Assembly (NCBI GenBank): GCA_019426215.1
Contig: CM033392.1
Location: 39,920,666 to 39,984,665 of the forward strand
Reading direction: 5' to 3'
Length of the DNA stretch: 64,000 bases
Origin: Buddleja alternifolia
Taxonomy: Eukaryota > Streptophyta > Magnoliopsida > Lamiales > Scrophulariaceae
The notes beneath the pieces are model-generated. The model ran no database searches, was not told the origin of the DNA, and was given only the letters and a program-made list of their open reading frames with translations. Below, in pieces: positions 48,501 to 58,633 of this stretch (within the stretch, counting starts at the first letter, position 1; each line of letters opens with the position of its first letter). A program made the position numbers and the translations under genes.

Positions 48501-51500
48501 CGCCTCGCCGTCGCTGTCACGTCCGAGCCCCCGCCATCGACCCCAGCACTTCGCACAGCAGCAGATTTCCTTTGATTTTTTTTTCTTTCCATGAACTTTA
48601 TTATTGTTGTGACTTGTGAGGCTTTATATGTGTATGTATATATATATATAGTACATAGTATACACACACATTAAATGGAATTGATTGATTTGTATATGGA
48701 TTTTTTGTTTTTGAGGCAGAGAGTTACTTGTTTGTGTGAGGCAGAGGCTGTTTTTTGACTTTGTATGTTGCTGTTTTTTTTTTTAATTTATATATATGTG
48801 TGTGTGAGGTTTTTTTATTTGTATATATAATTATATATGTGAGTATGTGACTATGTGAGGTATTTTATACATATATATTTATATTGCCCATGTATATTGA
48901 TGAATATTTATATTAATTTATTTTCGTAATTATGCGCCGCACTTCAGTAAGGGCCGTGCGCCTTGCGCTATGGGACCCTTTGCGCCACGCCGCGCCATTC
49001 GCCATTCACAACTATGCACTAGACGAAGGTCTTCGCGAAATCGGGCATTGCCAACACCGATGCCAAGGTCAGCACTTAGTGCACGGAGGGCTTCCTCGGC
49101 CGAAACCGACCACACAAACCGGGCGGGTGCGTCTTTTTTCAGCAATTGCGTGAGTGGCCTCGCCAATATACCATAATCCCAAACAAAACGCTTGTAGTAA
49201 CCCGTTAGTCCCAAAAACCCCCTCACAGCCTTAATCGATTTAGGAGTGGGCCAATCCACTACCGCCTGGACCTTCGTCGGATCCATAGAGACACCCGAGG
49301 CCGAGACAATGTGGCCCAAGTACTCCACCTGCGTACAACCAAAAACACACTTGTTCACAAATGCCAACAAGAAAACAACGCAAATGTCTTATATATAAAT
49401 AATGTTTAATTACAATGAATATCCCATATACATTCTATCCTCTATGGCATCTGAGGGCATAACACCAACAATTTTGACTTGTGTTGCATGTAGGGTTCTA
49501 AGTGACTTATTTGTATCACTTAAGTTAAAACCCTTTGGACTTAAAATAGCCCATGTTGGGCATCCACTATGACCGACCCGGTCACTATGGACCTTTGAAA
49601 GAATTATTTCGCAAAATGTCTAACACAACTGCCAAATGTTTCTCATGCTCGGTATTTGAACGACTATATACTAAAATATCTTCAAAGAAAACCAAAACGA
49701 ACTTACGTAATAGAGGGTGAAAAAGGTCGTTCATAACTGACTGAAAAGTCGCTGGAGCATTGGACAGACCAAACGGCATAACCAGGAACTCATAATGGCC
49801 AGTATGTGTGCGAAATGCCGTTTTTGGTAAGTCCAGTGGGCTCATCCGAATTTGATGATACCCAGATCGCAAATCAATCTTTGAAAATACCGTGGCACCT
49901 GACAACTCATCCAACATCTCCTGTATAACCGGGATTGGGTATTTATGTGACACTGTCACCTTATTTACTTCCCGATAGTCCACACAAACCTCCAGCTTCC
50001 ATCCTTTTTCTTCACGAGTAACACCGGGCTCGAAAATGGGCTCGAGCTAGGTTGAATTATACCTTCCGTGAGCATGTCACCCACCAAAATGTTCGATTTC
50101 ATTTTTTTTTGCAAGTGACCATAACGATAAGGTCGTATAGAAACCGAACTGGTGCCCCCAACAACTCGATCTTGTGGTCCGATGATCAGCGGTGTGGCAG
50201 CCCCTCCGGTTCACCAAACACGTCCGAGTATCGTCCCAAAATCCCCGCTACCTTCTCCGCATACGAGCTGCCCTCGGTTAGCTCCCCCGAAACAGCCCAA
50301 CACTCGTGCGATCCCACCACTACTGCAATGCAACAAGGATTTCAAAGTTGCTTGAGACCGACTTGCCGAGTGATCGCCTGTGAGAAAAATCGACTTCCCC
50401 TCCAAAACAAACCCCATCGTCATCTTCTGCCAATTCACCTTGACATCACCCAAGGTGGCCAACCACGCAATGCCAAGAATAATATACACACCTCCGAGCA
50501 GAAACAAGTAGCAATCGGCCTTGATAGAAACCGAGTCCAATTGTACCACCAAGTTTTGACAAACACCCGCCGAATCAGTCCGCTGTCCGTCTCCTAATTG
50601 AACACCAAACCGACCCGTCGTCACCACCCGTAATCCCATCTGACCCACCAATTTCGAAGATATAAAATTGTGGCTCGCGCCGCTATCCACCAATATTGTA
50701 ACTTCTCGCCCCGCCACAAAACCCTTGAGTCGCATAGTACGAGGCCCGGAAAACCCAACCGCGGAGCACAGCGAGAGAGCTGCCAAGTCGAGTTGCTCAC
50801 CCCCTGCCTGTTCGGTTTGCTCACCCCCTGCCTGTTCGGTTTGCTCTTCGGGTTCCGTATCCATCTCAATCTCCTTTAACTCCAGTAAAGGGCCCTCATC
50901 ATCAGCAACCAATAAAACCCGCAAATGTTTCATGGGACAGTCATGCATCGGGTGGTAAGCTGCCTTGCACTGAAAACATAAACCCTTTCGCCTGAACTCC
51001 TCCCGTTCTGAATCAGGTAAGTGCCAAAACGGGGCCCTCGTCGGTGCTTGGCCACCCGCTCCCGGCCTATTACTACCCGGCACGTCTCGGCCCGGCCACT
51101 AACGGCGGCGCGGGTAGCACCAATCGCGGTGGTGGCCCAGTTATTCTATTGCCCTGCGATTGGTTTCGAAACGGTTGCGATCCCGAACGAAATAATCCCG
51201 CTCCACCTTGCTGTACCCTTATCGCTGTTTCAATATTCTGGGCCATTCTCATGGCCGAATCTAAATCCCACGAATCCAAGACCCACACCTGACAACGGAT
51301 ATTTTCTTGCAGCCATTCATGAAATAACCTAGATAATGGTCATTCGATAGTCCCGGCACTTGATTCACTAATTGTGTGAATAAGTTCACATAAGTCTCCA
51401 CCCCATCTGTTTACCGAGTTGCCGTTAGTCGTTCATACGGATTACCATCACTACGATCGTCAAAACATGTTATCAAAGCATGCGAAAACTCTTGCCACGA

Positions 51501-54485
51501 AAATTGGGGCTTATGATGTTTCAGCCACCGAAACCAGTGGAGTGTGCCCCCCTCCAATGCCACCATAACCAATTGAAATCGCAAATTCTCCTGACACGGG
51601 TAAATATCAAAGTGCTACTCGACTCGTGCTAACCAACTCAACGGGTCTGTCCCATCAAACGACGACAAGGCTGGAATCGGTGGTGTTGTAGCCGATTCCG
51701 CCGTCGCGTTCGCTGCTGGATGCTGTTGCAGCTGCGTGAATTCGCCCCCTTGCGGCGCGGTGGACGCGCTAGTAGCGCCGGCTGGCCCAGGCGTGTGGGC
51801 AGCTGTCAAAATTTTCATCCCGTGCAGCAACTTAGCCATCTGCTCTTGCAACACCGTGATACTGCCCTTCATCTGAGATTGCTCCTCCGTAAACACACTC
51901 ATCGTCTCTTCAATCGCCTGAAGATGACCGTCAGCCACGCCAGTCCTAGTTTCCACCATCGCGAGTTGTGATCCGACAGGTCGGACCAAATTGATGGGTG
52001 ATAAAAATAAAGAACAACACACAAGATTCAATACGTAATAAATCAAGAACAATTCGAGTTCTTGCCAAAAGCCTCAGCTTCCCAGTTCCAACTTCAATAA
52101 TAATAATCAAAAACCCTAAAACAATATTTATAGTCCAAAATCTCAACTTACCATACTAGGACTTCTACCAGAGATAAATAACTTAAACAAAACAATAATA
52201 AAGCAATACTAATAATAATAATAACTAATAATAATTAATCTGCATTAGTTCCTCCCGCCCAGCCGCTGGTCCCGCCCATATGCTTGCACCGCACGTAAAC
52301 TCGCAAAGGTCCCGACGATCGTGTCTCACACATCGTCTCGTCTGGCTCACTCCTTTGCTCCACATCAAGGGTATTTAAATAAAAATCACACACAAAAGAT
52401 GGGTTTTTCATCGCTCGGCGAACAATGTCCATGACTACGCTAGAGTTTGATAGGCCCTGTTTGTTTATGTGTGTTTGTAAACAGTAAAACTGTTTTCTGG
52501 ATCATAATTTTCTGAAAGTTACACATACAACCCATTTTCCACCAAAACATTTTTCTATTTTACTTTTACTTTTCCCTCTACCTTTCAATCAATATATCAA
52601 TCACTTAACACTATTTCCCAACAATAATTACCTACTCCAACTACTATTTCATTTCTCTTTCTTATTTTATTTTTTTAATCACATAATCATTACAAAATAA
52701 CTCAGTCATTTTACACATTATACATCAATAAATCACATTTTATTTGACAGACTTTTCTAATTCCAATCGGTTTCTAAAAGTATAAAAGCACAACCATATT
52801 TCCACATGATTACCCATAGTATACATTTCCCAAAGAATTATCCGAGAATTTACTCAAAATAAACAAACCGAGGCTTACTGATTTTGAAGTTACAAATTAC
52901 AAGAGATAAGGCCCATTAACTGGAGGATTCTTTCACCAGTACTTTTTTTACTGGAAAATCGCATCGGAAAGAAGCTGAATGAGTGTAGCTTAAAAGATAG
53001 GAAATCAGATATATCTTAAAACATATGTCAGCCTATGAGAAATTTATATTATGCTTATAAATAAATTTTTTTTGTTCACTTTCTGGTTGTTTGCAGGTTT
53101 GCACGTGTTGGTTCAGTTGTCTTGGCTCTTCACGATGCTAGTGACGTGTTTCTTGAAGTAGGGAAGATGTCCAAATACAGTGGCGCGGAGGCAGTGGCAA
53201 GCTTCTCATTTGTTCTTTTTGTGTTGTCGTGGGTCCTACTTCGTCTCATATATTACCCCTTCTGGATTTTGTGGAGCACAAGGTCCGTTATCGTTCTCTT
53301 TATAGTTCTTTTGACTATCCTGTTTCTTGAAATTCTCTTTCGAACCACTGCAAAATTTTGAGGTCATCGAATCTATGAAAATTATTTGGATGCCTCATAA
53401 AGTGCATTCTTAGGACGTGCAAAGCAATCACTGCCATTAATGTCGTGGGACCCACGTGAGTTTCCACCATATGGATGTGGTTGAGATTATAAGCTTGTTT
53501 GCAAAAGCTTATGCTTTTAAATGAGTCTGAATTTTAGGAAAAGTTGTAAAAGTGCCAAAAAAAACTAAAGTTGGGTTTGTTTGAAAAAACCAGCTAAAAA
53601 ATAGAACTAGAAAAAGTTGATAGAAGTACATGTGCTTTTACTTTTGACTTATTTTTAGCTTTTTTGAAACCAATTAACCAAACAACAAAAAGGTGAAAAA
53701 CTACTTAAATTCAGTGAGAAGCTCTCAAGAGCACTTTTTCATAGTTTTTACAAACAGGGCTTATATCAGGACCTAGGGTCTGGTGATTCCACAAATATCA
53801 CTTCCTCATGAGTACCAATTTTCAGTTTTCACTTTGCTTTCTTTCTTCTTTGTTTTGTTCCCTCGAAATATTTTAATAATTCTTTTTATTTCTACTAAGA
53901 AGAAATACTTACAAGACTACTATCAGTAATTTACTGTCTTTGTATTCTCTTTTTTGTTTCGTTTTTTTATTTTACTCTTCTTCTTTGCAGTTATGAAGTG
54001 ATCCAGACGTTGGATAAGGATAAACACAAAGTCGACGGCCCAATCTATTACTACATTTTCAATTTCCTTCTTTTCTCATTGCTTGTTCTTCATATCTACT
54101 GGTGGGTGTTGATGTACCGAATGCTTGTCAAGCAAATCCAAGACAGGGGCAAACTCAGTGAAGATGTTAGGTCTGGTAAGTGAAAACTGAAAACCAGTAA
54201 TCCAGCTGATAAAATTGGATTCCAGTTAACTTTATCTGGCTCCTTAATTATGCTTCCCTGTTATAATTTTATTATGATATTTTCTATGGATATGTTCTAG
54301 AGTTGAGTTCATGGTGCTATATATAATTGCAAGTCTGCTACTTTATATTTATTGGCTGAAATTTGGACGTCATTTTTATTTTTAACATTCTCTATCCTAC
54401 GTAAAGAAAAAAAGAAAAAGTGAAACATCATATATCTCTTGTTCCTTCTGCAGATTCTGAATCTGAAGATGAGCACGAAGATTGA
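39546..54485 (+). CDS. LAG1 homolog (LOH1/LOH3-like): ceramide synthase, LAG1/LOH type (six coding exons)
   Basis: Exons: 39546-39686, 42126-42355, 43142-43297, 53097-53282, 53991-54175 and 54454-54485, all with GT-AG introns. Phases agree at each junction and the sum is 930 nt, 309 residues, the usual length of plant LOH proteins. The N-terminus has [13 protein letters not shown], then membrane segments. The TLC/Lag1p motif is complete: [15 protein letters not shown] with the catalytic His pair at residues 161-162, and [17 protein letters not shown] at 187 onward. The C-terminus is the acidic tail [10 protein letters not shown]. The enzyme sits in the ER membrane and joins a fatty acyl-CoA to a long-chain base to make ceramide for sphingolipids. 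Intron 3 is 9.8 kb because of a gypsy insertion; introns 1 and 2 carry small elements. Paralogue assignment within the LOH family is not certain. Confidence 0.93.
39687..42125 (+). other. intron 1 of the ceramide synthase gene
   Basis: GTATG donor after TTTGAG and TGCAG acceptor before AAAATTGGT. No second gene is visible in it. The open frames on either strand (for example near 40022-40806) have no family motifs. It holds a poly-T run near 40918-40934 and a relic element at 41440-41665. Confidence 0.8.
41440..41665. mobile_element. hAT-like miniature element relic in intron 1
   Basis: The segment is full of 'ggttcc', 'aaccaacccaa' and 'gacccaat' words and its right end, reverse-complemented, begins TAGTGGTGGCAAATGG, typical of plant hAT termini. 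The left terminus is not preserved (it should begin similarly but reads 'ttctaacac'), so no target duplication could be checked. Confidence 0.45.
42486..42890. mobile_element. non-autonomous hAT element in intron 2, 405 bp
   Basis: Begins TAGGGGTGTG and ends, reverse-complemented, TCGGGGTTGG. An exact 8-bp duplication ATCACAAA flanks it (42478-42485 and 42891-42898). Arms are rich in 'gctcgagctcgag' and 'ggctcggctc' words with an AT-rich core of about 160 bases. It does not disturb the intron borders. Confidence 0.82.
43409..44133 (-). repeat. gypsy 3' LTR (with a MITE inside)
   Basis: Equivalent to 51992-52367 except for a 357-bp insertion at 43523-43879 and its duplicated target. Without that, it is about 360 bp, matching the 376 bp of the other LTR. 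Confidence 0.85.
43523..43879. mobile_element. Mutator-like MITE (foldback), 357 bp
   Basis: The left end GGTCTAATTGCATAAAACC and the right end, reverse-complemented, GGGATAATTGCATAAAACC form terminal repeats that extend inward with 'cctgtgttaacgaaataggc' on both arms, so nearly the entire element can fold back. A 9-bp duplication TAATAATAA flanks it (43514-43522 and 43880-43888), the length made by Mutator-like elements. The other LTR of the host element shows the empty site. Confidence 0.85.
44001..44319 (-). pseudogene. gypsy pol C-terminus (chromodomain-like)
   Basis: The minus-strand frame encodes [21 protein letters not shown] followed by [18 protein letters not shown], in two parts, the C-terminal region of chromovirus-type pol (SH3-like and chromodomain-like 'LVxWKG...ATWE' pattern). 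It joins to the frame at 46537-46690, from which it was separated by the hAT insertion. Confidence 0.7.
44320..46536 (-). mobile_element. hAT transposon with transposase remnant, 2217 bp
   Basis: Ends TAGGGGTGTACGCGG and, reverse-complemented, TAGGGGTGTACATAA share the first 11 bases. An exact 8-bp duplication GCTCAAAC flanks it (44312-44319 and 46537-46544). Both arms carry 'cgggttgcgggt'-type words. It encodes only the C-terminal part of a transposase (45135-45842), so it is an internally deleted derivative. It interrupts the gypsy pol near its C-terminus. Confidence 0.9.
45135..45842 (-). pseudogene. hAT transposase, C-terminal dimerisation domain
   Basis: The minus-strand frame carries the hAT family dimerisation region: [20 protein letters not shown], then [20 protein letters not shown] and [11 protein letters not shown] (in separate blocks). 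This fits RICESLEEPER/Ac-type transposases. The first part of the frame (45842-45730) looks like intron sequence, with an acceptor-like 'tataag' before the coding similarity begins. A GTAATA donor follows the conserved block near 45228. The BED finger and catalytic core are absent, so no active transposase is made. Confidence 0.8.
46537..48161 (-). pseudogene. gypsy integrase region
   Basis: Minus-strand frames here include [20 protein letters not shown] (46681-46620), the usual end of integrase before the chromodomain, and [20 protein letters not shown] with [20 protein letters not shown] (47265-47050), the catalytic integrase core with its second aspartate. RNase H and the zinc-binding start of integrase are spread over 47900-48150 and 47400-47600 in several frames. 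Stops and frameshifts are frequent. Confidence 0.75.
48162..49016. mobile_element. non-autonomous hAT element, 855 bp, with a GC-rich core patch
   Basis: Ends CATAGTTGTGAA and, reverse-complemented, CATAGTTGTGAA are identical, and the arms continue with 'ggcgcgcc', 'gcgccat' words for about 70 bases. An exact 8-bp duplication CACTAGAC flanks it (48154-48161 and 49017-49024). It splits the gypsy RNase H frame. At 48440-48560 there is a GC-rich stretch that reads 'ctcaccgtccgagcc' and 'ccgtcgcctcgccgtcgc', unlike the AT-rich remainder. Confidence 0.88.
49017..49374 (-). pseudogene. gypsy RT thumb and start of RNase H
   Basis: The minus-strand frame encodes [35 protein letters not shown] and [12 protein letters not shown], the RT connection region of gypsy elements, and then runs into the hAT insertion. 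Confidence 0.8.
49375..49590 (-). repeat. copia LTR fragment inserted in gypsy RT
   Basis: This segment interrupts RT coding. It contains 'gtatcacttaagttaaaacc' and 'cccatgttgggcatcc', which match 13730-13785 of the copia LTR ('atatcacttaagttataacc', 'catgttggacgcc'). It looks like a short solo LTR or deleted copy of that family. The ends could not be fixed to the base. Confidence 0.55.
49585..50050 (-). pseudogene. gypsy reverse transcriptase
   Basis: The minus-strand frame encodes [55 protein letters not shown] and then FFEDILVYS. The catalytic box is normally F/Y-x-D-D; here the first aspartate is replaced by glutamate, so the enzyme would be inactive or impaired. The frame is cut by the copia fragment at 49590. 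Confidence 0.85.
50211..51310 (-). pseudogene. gypsy zinc knuckle and protease
   Basis: The frame 51083-50211 has a zinc knuckle [14 protein letters not shown] (CX2CX4HX4C), an acidic spacer with a short tandem repeat (EQAGGEQT), and a retropepsin with [29 protein letters not shown]. The DSGA catalytic triad is intact. The end of gag lies upstream at 51310-51080 in other frames. Confidence 0.8.
51310..51960 (-). pseudogene. gypsy gag
   Basis: The frame starts at the ATG complement near 51960 ([18 protein letters not shown]), has a coiled coil ([20 protein letters not shown]), a Thr/Pro/Ala-rich linker and the [14 protein letters not shown] start of the retrotransposon gag domain. It is broken by a stop at about 51615, with similarity continuing in other frames. 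Confidence 0.8.
51992..52367 (-). repeat. gypsy 5' LTR
   Basis: 376 bp, TG...CA ends, matches 43409-44133 outside the MITE. The element interior begins on its left with 'accaaa', so on the minus strand the first bases after the LTR read ATTTGGTCCGACC. A standard tRNA-Met primer site is not present. Confidence 0.85.
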
Positions 54486-55045
54486 TAGTGGTAAGATTTT
54501 TCACTGCTTCAGTCAGTTGAAGGTGCGCAGTAACTTGAAAAAAAATCATCTAAATGGCCATCGGGCAAGATATAATATATATATATATATGTGTGTGTGT
54601 ATATATATGTGTGTGTGTGTGTACACGCATTTTATACGAGAATGCTTAAAACGACTTATATTTGGTGTTCCCTTTAATTTGCAGATTCAAAAAACTGTGG
54701 ACATTGGCAAGAAATGATATTCAAGTGACTTAGTAGTGGCAAGATGATTCCCTTTCAATTCAAGAAACGTGTACAAACTGAAAATGATTTCAAAACAAGC
54801 TTGATTGAAGAGGGTCGGAAGTGGAGAGAACTTCGAGTCTTCATAGGAATTTACGTGATTGCCACATGAGGTCATGTGTCTTAGCTTTTTCATTAATTAA
54901 CTAGTTTCATGCTATAGAATTTCAGCAAAAAAAAACTCTTTTCCTTTCGATGAATTTCCATTTTTGAGCAAATGCATTTGGTTTACTTCCATATGTAATT
55001 TATGTCGACTGGAACTTGCTGAATAAAATTGTGATTATTAGTATA
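54486..55045 (+). other. 3' UTR of the ceramide synthase gene, with a likely intron
   Basis: After the stop at 54483-54485, a GTAAG donor at 54491 and TTTGCAG acceptor ending at 54684 would remove an AT-rich segment with (TA) and (TG) repeats. The UTR then continues to an AATAAA at about 55022. The donor is within 10 bases of the stop, so the exon junction would not be expected to trigger nonsense-mediated decay. Confidence 0.5.
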
Positions 55046-55610
55046 TGTGTTTGTTGAGTCATTGCAGCAACTTAGTTGCTATGGAAGTAACAAGTCGCAT
55101 CATGCAGATGCTGTTAACATTAGTGGTAACAACTTTTTTTGAATCCTTTCTGGAATGGACCAATTGCAGTACATCTGATTCATCTATGATTGTTGGCCGG
55201 AAGGGGGAATGTCTGGTAAAAGCCATGCAGTTCCATGAAATCCGTTAGTCATCAACGGACTACGTTGCACTCGGGTACTTGTTAATTAGAAGGGCTTTTC
55301 AAGGCTTAGCGAGAGTAATTGGAAAAAATCATATGCCTTTTAGCACTTCAGCTGAGATCATGCATCCAACGGACGAACTCCTATGGTTACAAAGCAGTTA
55401 GGAATTTTTGGCATAAAATCTTAGTCAATCGTTTTATTAATGACAATCTCATAATACAAGAAACCAAGACTTTTCCATTGCCTGGTATAAGAGAAGTTGG
55501 ATTGGTAAAGCATCCATCTCTCTATAAGAAAAACTGCCAAATTCCAGGTCTTGTTTGCTTGTTCAAATTTTATGTATGTACAACCAATTACAAGGTATTG
55601 AATGGATTTC
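55046..55610. other. spacer, short open frames of unknown nature
   Basis: Open frames near 55045-55248 and 55319-55642 have no recognisable domain and no splice context. I do not call a gene. Confidence 0.3.
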
Positions 55611-55617
55611 TCTTACC

Positions 55618-55690
55618 ATCGGCATGTTGGTTTAGTGGTTAAGTGTTTAACTTTTTGATTAAATATCATGAATTCGAACATAACTAAAGA
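55618..55690 (+). repeat. tRNA-derived SINE-like sequence
   Basis: 'ttggtttagtggttaagtg' fits an RNA polymerase III box A (TRGYNNARNGG), and about 33 bases on 'atgaattcgaaca' resembles box B (GWTCRANNC), with one or two mismatches. Spacing fits tRNA-derived SINE heads. No full cloverleaf can be drawn, so it is not a tRNA gene. The 3' end of the element is not defined. Confidence 0.4.
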
Positions 55691-56119
55691 AGTAGAACTT
55701 GTCACTTTATGTGACTGTACTATGGCCTATCAATTGTTGACTTATAATGTTTAATTCAGTGCGAATTATGATTTGTTTCTTAGTGTGTTTGTAGAAGTAA
55801 GTTGTGATAACAAAGTTGAGCTATATATTCCAACCGATTTTGACCAAACGAACATTTTGTGGCGATTAGGTTCTTTATGTTGGGTAGTCATTATAAGTTT
55901 TGCCTGGCCTAGACTTCAATTTACCAAAAATGAAAAAGAAAAATCTAAACTTCTCTTACCTCTGGCTTATTTGGCACTTTAGGTTAAGGAAAATCCACCA
56001 ACCATGCCAATAGTAGTTACATCCGCTTTTGACTACTAAGTAAAATTTTCACAAAATCTTTTTTATATAGCTCATATTCACAACCATTTTTCACAATCTC
56101 TTCTTTCTAAGATTGTCAA

Positions 56120-56382
56120 ATGGCATCTTTTCTTCACTCCAAAAGTCCTATTTTGCAATATTGCATAATGTTGGCTTTTAGCATGTCCTTTTCCATCTTG
56201 CATGCAAGTGAACCCCCCTTTAAATGCAAGTGAACCCCCATTAACATTAGACTACTACAAAAGAACATGCCCAACTGTGCATCAAATTGTCAGGAAAGAA
56301 ATGGAATGCTCATCAGTGTCTGACCCACGTAACGCTGCCTTAATTCTTCGTTTACATTTTCACGATTGCATGCTTCGTTCAG
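56120..56382 (+). pseudogene. class III peroxidase, first exon, frameshifted
   Basis: From the ATG at 56120 there is a signal peptide (hydrophobic core YCIMLAFSMSFSILHA), then the mature start LDYYKRTCPTVHQIV and the distal haem motif LRLHFHDC with the catalytic Arg and His. Two small insertions break it: a 22-bp tandem duplication of 'atgcaagtgaacccccctttaa' at 56202-56223 and 56224-56245 shifts the frame and brings a stop, and an extra 4 bases ('atgc') follows the HDC codons near 56371. The exon ends at a GTAATC donor at 56383, the conserved first intron position of this family. No later exons are found in the remaining 7.6 kb. Secreted class III peroxidases oxidise phenolics with hydrogen peroxide; this copy cannot. 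Confidence 0.82.
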
Positions 56383-56489
56383 GTAATCTAAATTTTTCAA
56401 AAAACATGTGATTATAAACAATTTGACGGGGCCTTGTGCAATATCAGTTTGTATTTGAACTTATTTATTATCTTTGTAACATTTTCTTT

Positions 56490-57683
56490 GGGAAAATTGC
56501 AATTTTCATACATGAAAGAGGAGTGCTCGCTGTTTTGATACAGTAAAGGGGACAAATTTAATTTTCATACAAAAAAGATTAATTTTTGGCCATTTTAGTA
56601 CAAATCACGCGGAAAATGTCATTTGGCAGTAAATTGACCTGAATTTGAGGATTTTCGCCTTTGGAGGTACAAATCACAAACATTATCTGTTTTTAATGCT
56701 TGTAATTGCGTGATCAACAATTGGATGATTTATTGCATATATTTAGGACTAAAAGGAAATAAATTGGAGTTCACAAGATATAAACAACACATAGTAAAAC
56801 AGACTATGAATAGATTCGGTTTCTAATATCGTGACTAGCTTTGGAAAATAACTCAGAAGGTTGTGGAACAAGGAAAATTCCATAGATTCAATTGATGCAT
56901 AATTCGTAATATGTTTTTCACTATAGGGATATAAGAAACAGTTAGGAGTTATAGAGTTGCTACATGCTAGTGATTGTGTACTGATTTATCTTAGGGAGTT
57001 TTGCCACGGCCGAAAGCAAACTAATAATCCATTAATTAGAATTCCTAAAATGAGTGGTTAAATCAACCCAATCATAGGTGTTAGTCGCTTTTTCCTCATA
57101 GTATATTTTGCATTTTTACCTTGCTATTATTAGGTAATTCTTATTAACTTAATTAATCAAATCAGCCTAATTCGATCGGTTTAACTCAAGATTAAACAAT
57201 AAAACAATTCTTATACTTGAATTAGCTATCTCTAGGATACGATATCCAGACTTCAATGCACTTTATTACTCGCATGACCCTAGTATATTTGCTAGGATAT
57301 TTTGTGCCATAGGGCTTGATTTTAGCTTCTTTTGTTCTTTCTTTTAAGGTTTCTTATTTCGCGATTTGGGGGAAAGAATTTTTATAAAAATCTAAATTTA
57401 TTGTTTGTTACTTTTAGTGTTATATGGATTATGTGTGTTTTTTCCCTCCAAAAACATTTGATTTGGCATCCTAGGTGTAAAACAAGAGCCATGTCATCTA
57501 GCCACTTAGTTTCAAGAGCAAAATTGTCCGGAATTTGGAAACCCAATTTTAAATGGTCATGTGCGCTATTCAGGCGAAATTAGGGTTTTCAATTGAAAAG
57601 TATCTTCAATTCGTGAGTTTTTGAAAGATACAGGACTAATTTTGCCACTCCTATAGCTACGGGACTGATTTTGCAATTCTCCC
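56490..57683. mobile_element. candidate foldback/Mutator-like element carrying gypsy leader sequence
   Basis: Begins GGGAAAATTGCAATTTTC and ends 'ttttgcaattctccc', giving an approximate terminal inverted repeat. Arms contain 'tacaaatcacg' and 'acgggactgatttt' phrases. The centre near 57110-57310 has leader-like gypsy phrases ('acgatatccagacttc', 'cactttattactcgcatgacc'), similar to 30085-30130. No target duplication matches, so the boundaries are tentative. Confidence 0.4.
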
Positions 57684-57763
57684 ATGGGCAATATATAATT
57701 AATCCTTTCTTATATTCTCCTTTTTATTTTGGCAAAAATTAGGTTTTGGTCATGTATGTATAG

Positions 57764-58286
57764 TAGGGATGTGCAAGAAATTTGTGAAACCGCCCGAACC
57801 TTTTTTTGACAAATTCTTATGCAAAGATTTTTAAAGAAAACTGCACCGGCAAATTTTTGGTGGCGGTTTTTGACCAATCCGGACTAAACTGAACCGTCGT
57901 TATTATATATATTTTATTTTAGTTTTTTAAATTAGTAGGTTGACTTTGTCCATTATTTTTAATTTTTTATGAAGTTTTTTATTATGTTACGTAGTATATT
58001 TGGATTAATACTTTTGTGTTAAGCTTAATATATGTGAAATAAATTTTCACATTTAGTTAAACAATGTTAAAAATATTACAACTTTTTCGCTAATATTCTA
58101 AAATATATATTTATAGTTTTGTTTGACTTTTCTTTTGTTAGTTAAAAACAACAAACCGCTCAAAATCACACCATCGGTTTATTTTTTGAATTAGCAATTT
58201 GAGATTTCTCTACCCAAAAAACGTAGTTGGCAATTCAGTTTCAAATTAGCTAAAAGAAAATTGAAATCACACCATAAACACCCCTA
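57764..58286. mobile_element. non-autonomous hAT-like element, 523 bp
   Basis: Begins TAGGGATGTGCAAG and ends, reverse-complemented, TAGGGGTGTTTATGG. The flanking 8-mers are ATGTATAG (57756-57763) and TTTTATAG (58287-58294), which differ at two positions, consistent with an old insertion. AT-rich centre, no coding. Confidence 0.55.
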
Positions 58287-58294
58287 TTTTATAG

Positions 58295-58633
58295 TTGAGA
58301 ATAAACATTAGTTCTGTAAGTATAAACACATCAATTTTTGTCCTGCAACGTTTGTTTTCAAATTTAGTCGTGAATCAAATTTAGTCTTGAATCAAATTTA
58401 GATCAATTTAGCCCTACCAGCACTAAAGGTAACATGTCTTAGGTTCTTCCTTCTCATGTTCTACTAAATTCTTACAAAGAACCAGCGTGCTTATCCAAAA
58501 TTCCTAAACATTAATAATAACATTTAATAAACCACCTACGAGCTTTCCAATCTCATTAAACTATACTTAGACCCATATTGAATTATGCACAACAACAATA
58601 AGCTCCCTTTTAGCAGAAATTACGATTTCTCTT
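58295..58633. other. spacer before the terminal copia element
   Basis: AT-rich, no gene or terminal repeat seen. A short direct repeat 'tcaaatttag' occurs near 58375-58405. Confidence 0.3.

Larger units (their letters stand above)
43409..52367 (-). mobile_element. Ty3/gypsy retrotransposon in intron 3 of the ceramide synthase gene
   Basis: Minus-strand element with LTRs at 43409-44133 and 51992-52367. Both begin TGATGGGTGATAAAAAT on the plus strand and end CTTTGCTCCACATCA. The flanks are AGGAT (43404-43408) and AGGGT (52368-52372), a 5-bp duplication with one change. Inside, in order from the right: gag, zinc knuckle, protease, RT, RNase H, integrase and a C-terminal chromodomain-like region. 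Four later insertions lie within it (43523-43879, 44320-46536, 48162-49016, 49375-49590), plus point damage. It is antisense to the gene and removed by splicing. Confidence 0.88.

Noticed and set aside
50052..51332. Several plus-strand frames of 67-181 codons
   Set aside because: Shadows of the minus-strand gypsy protease and gag; the minus strand carries the motifs.
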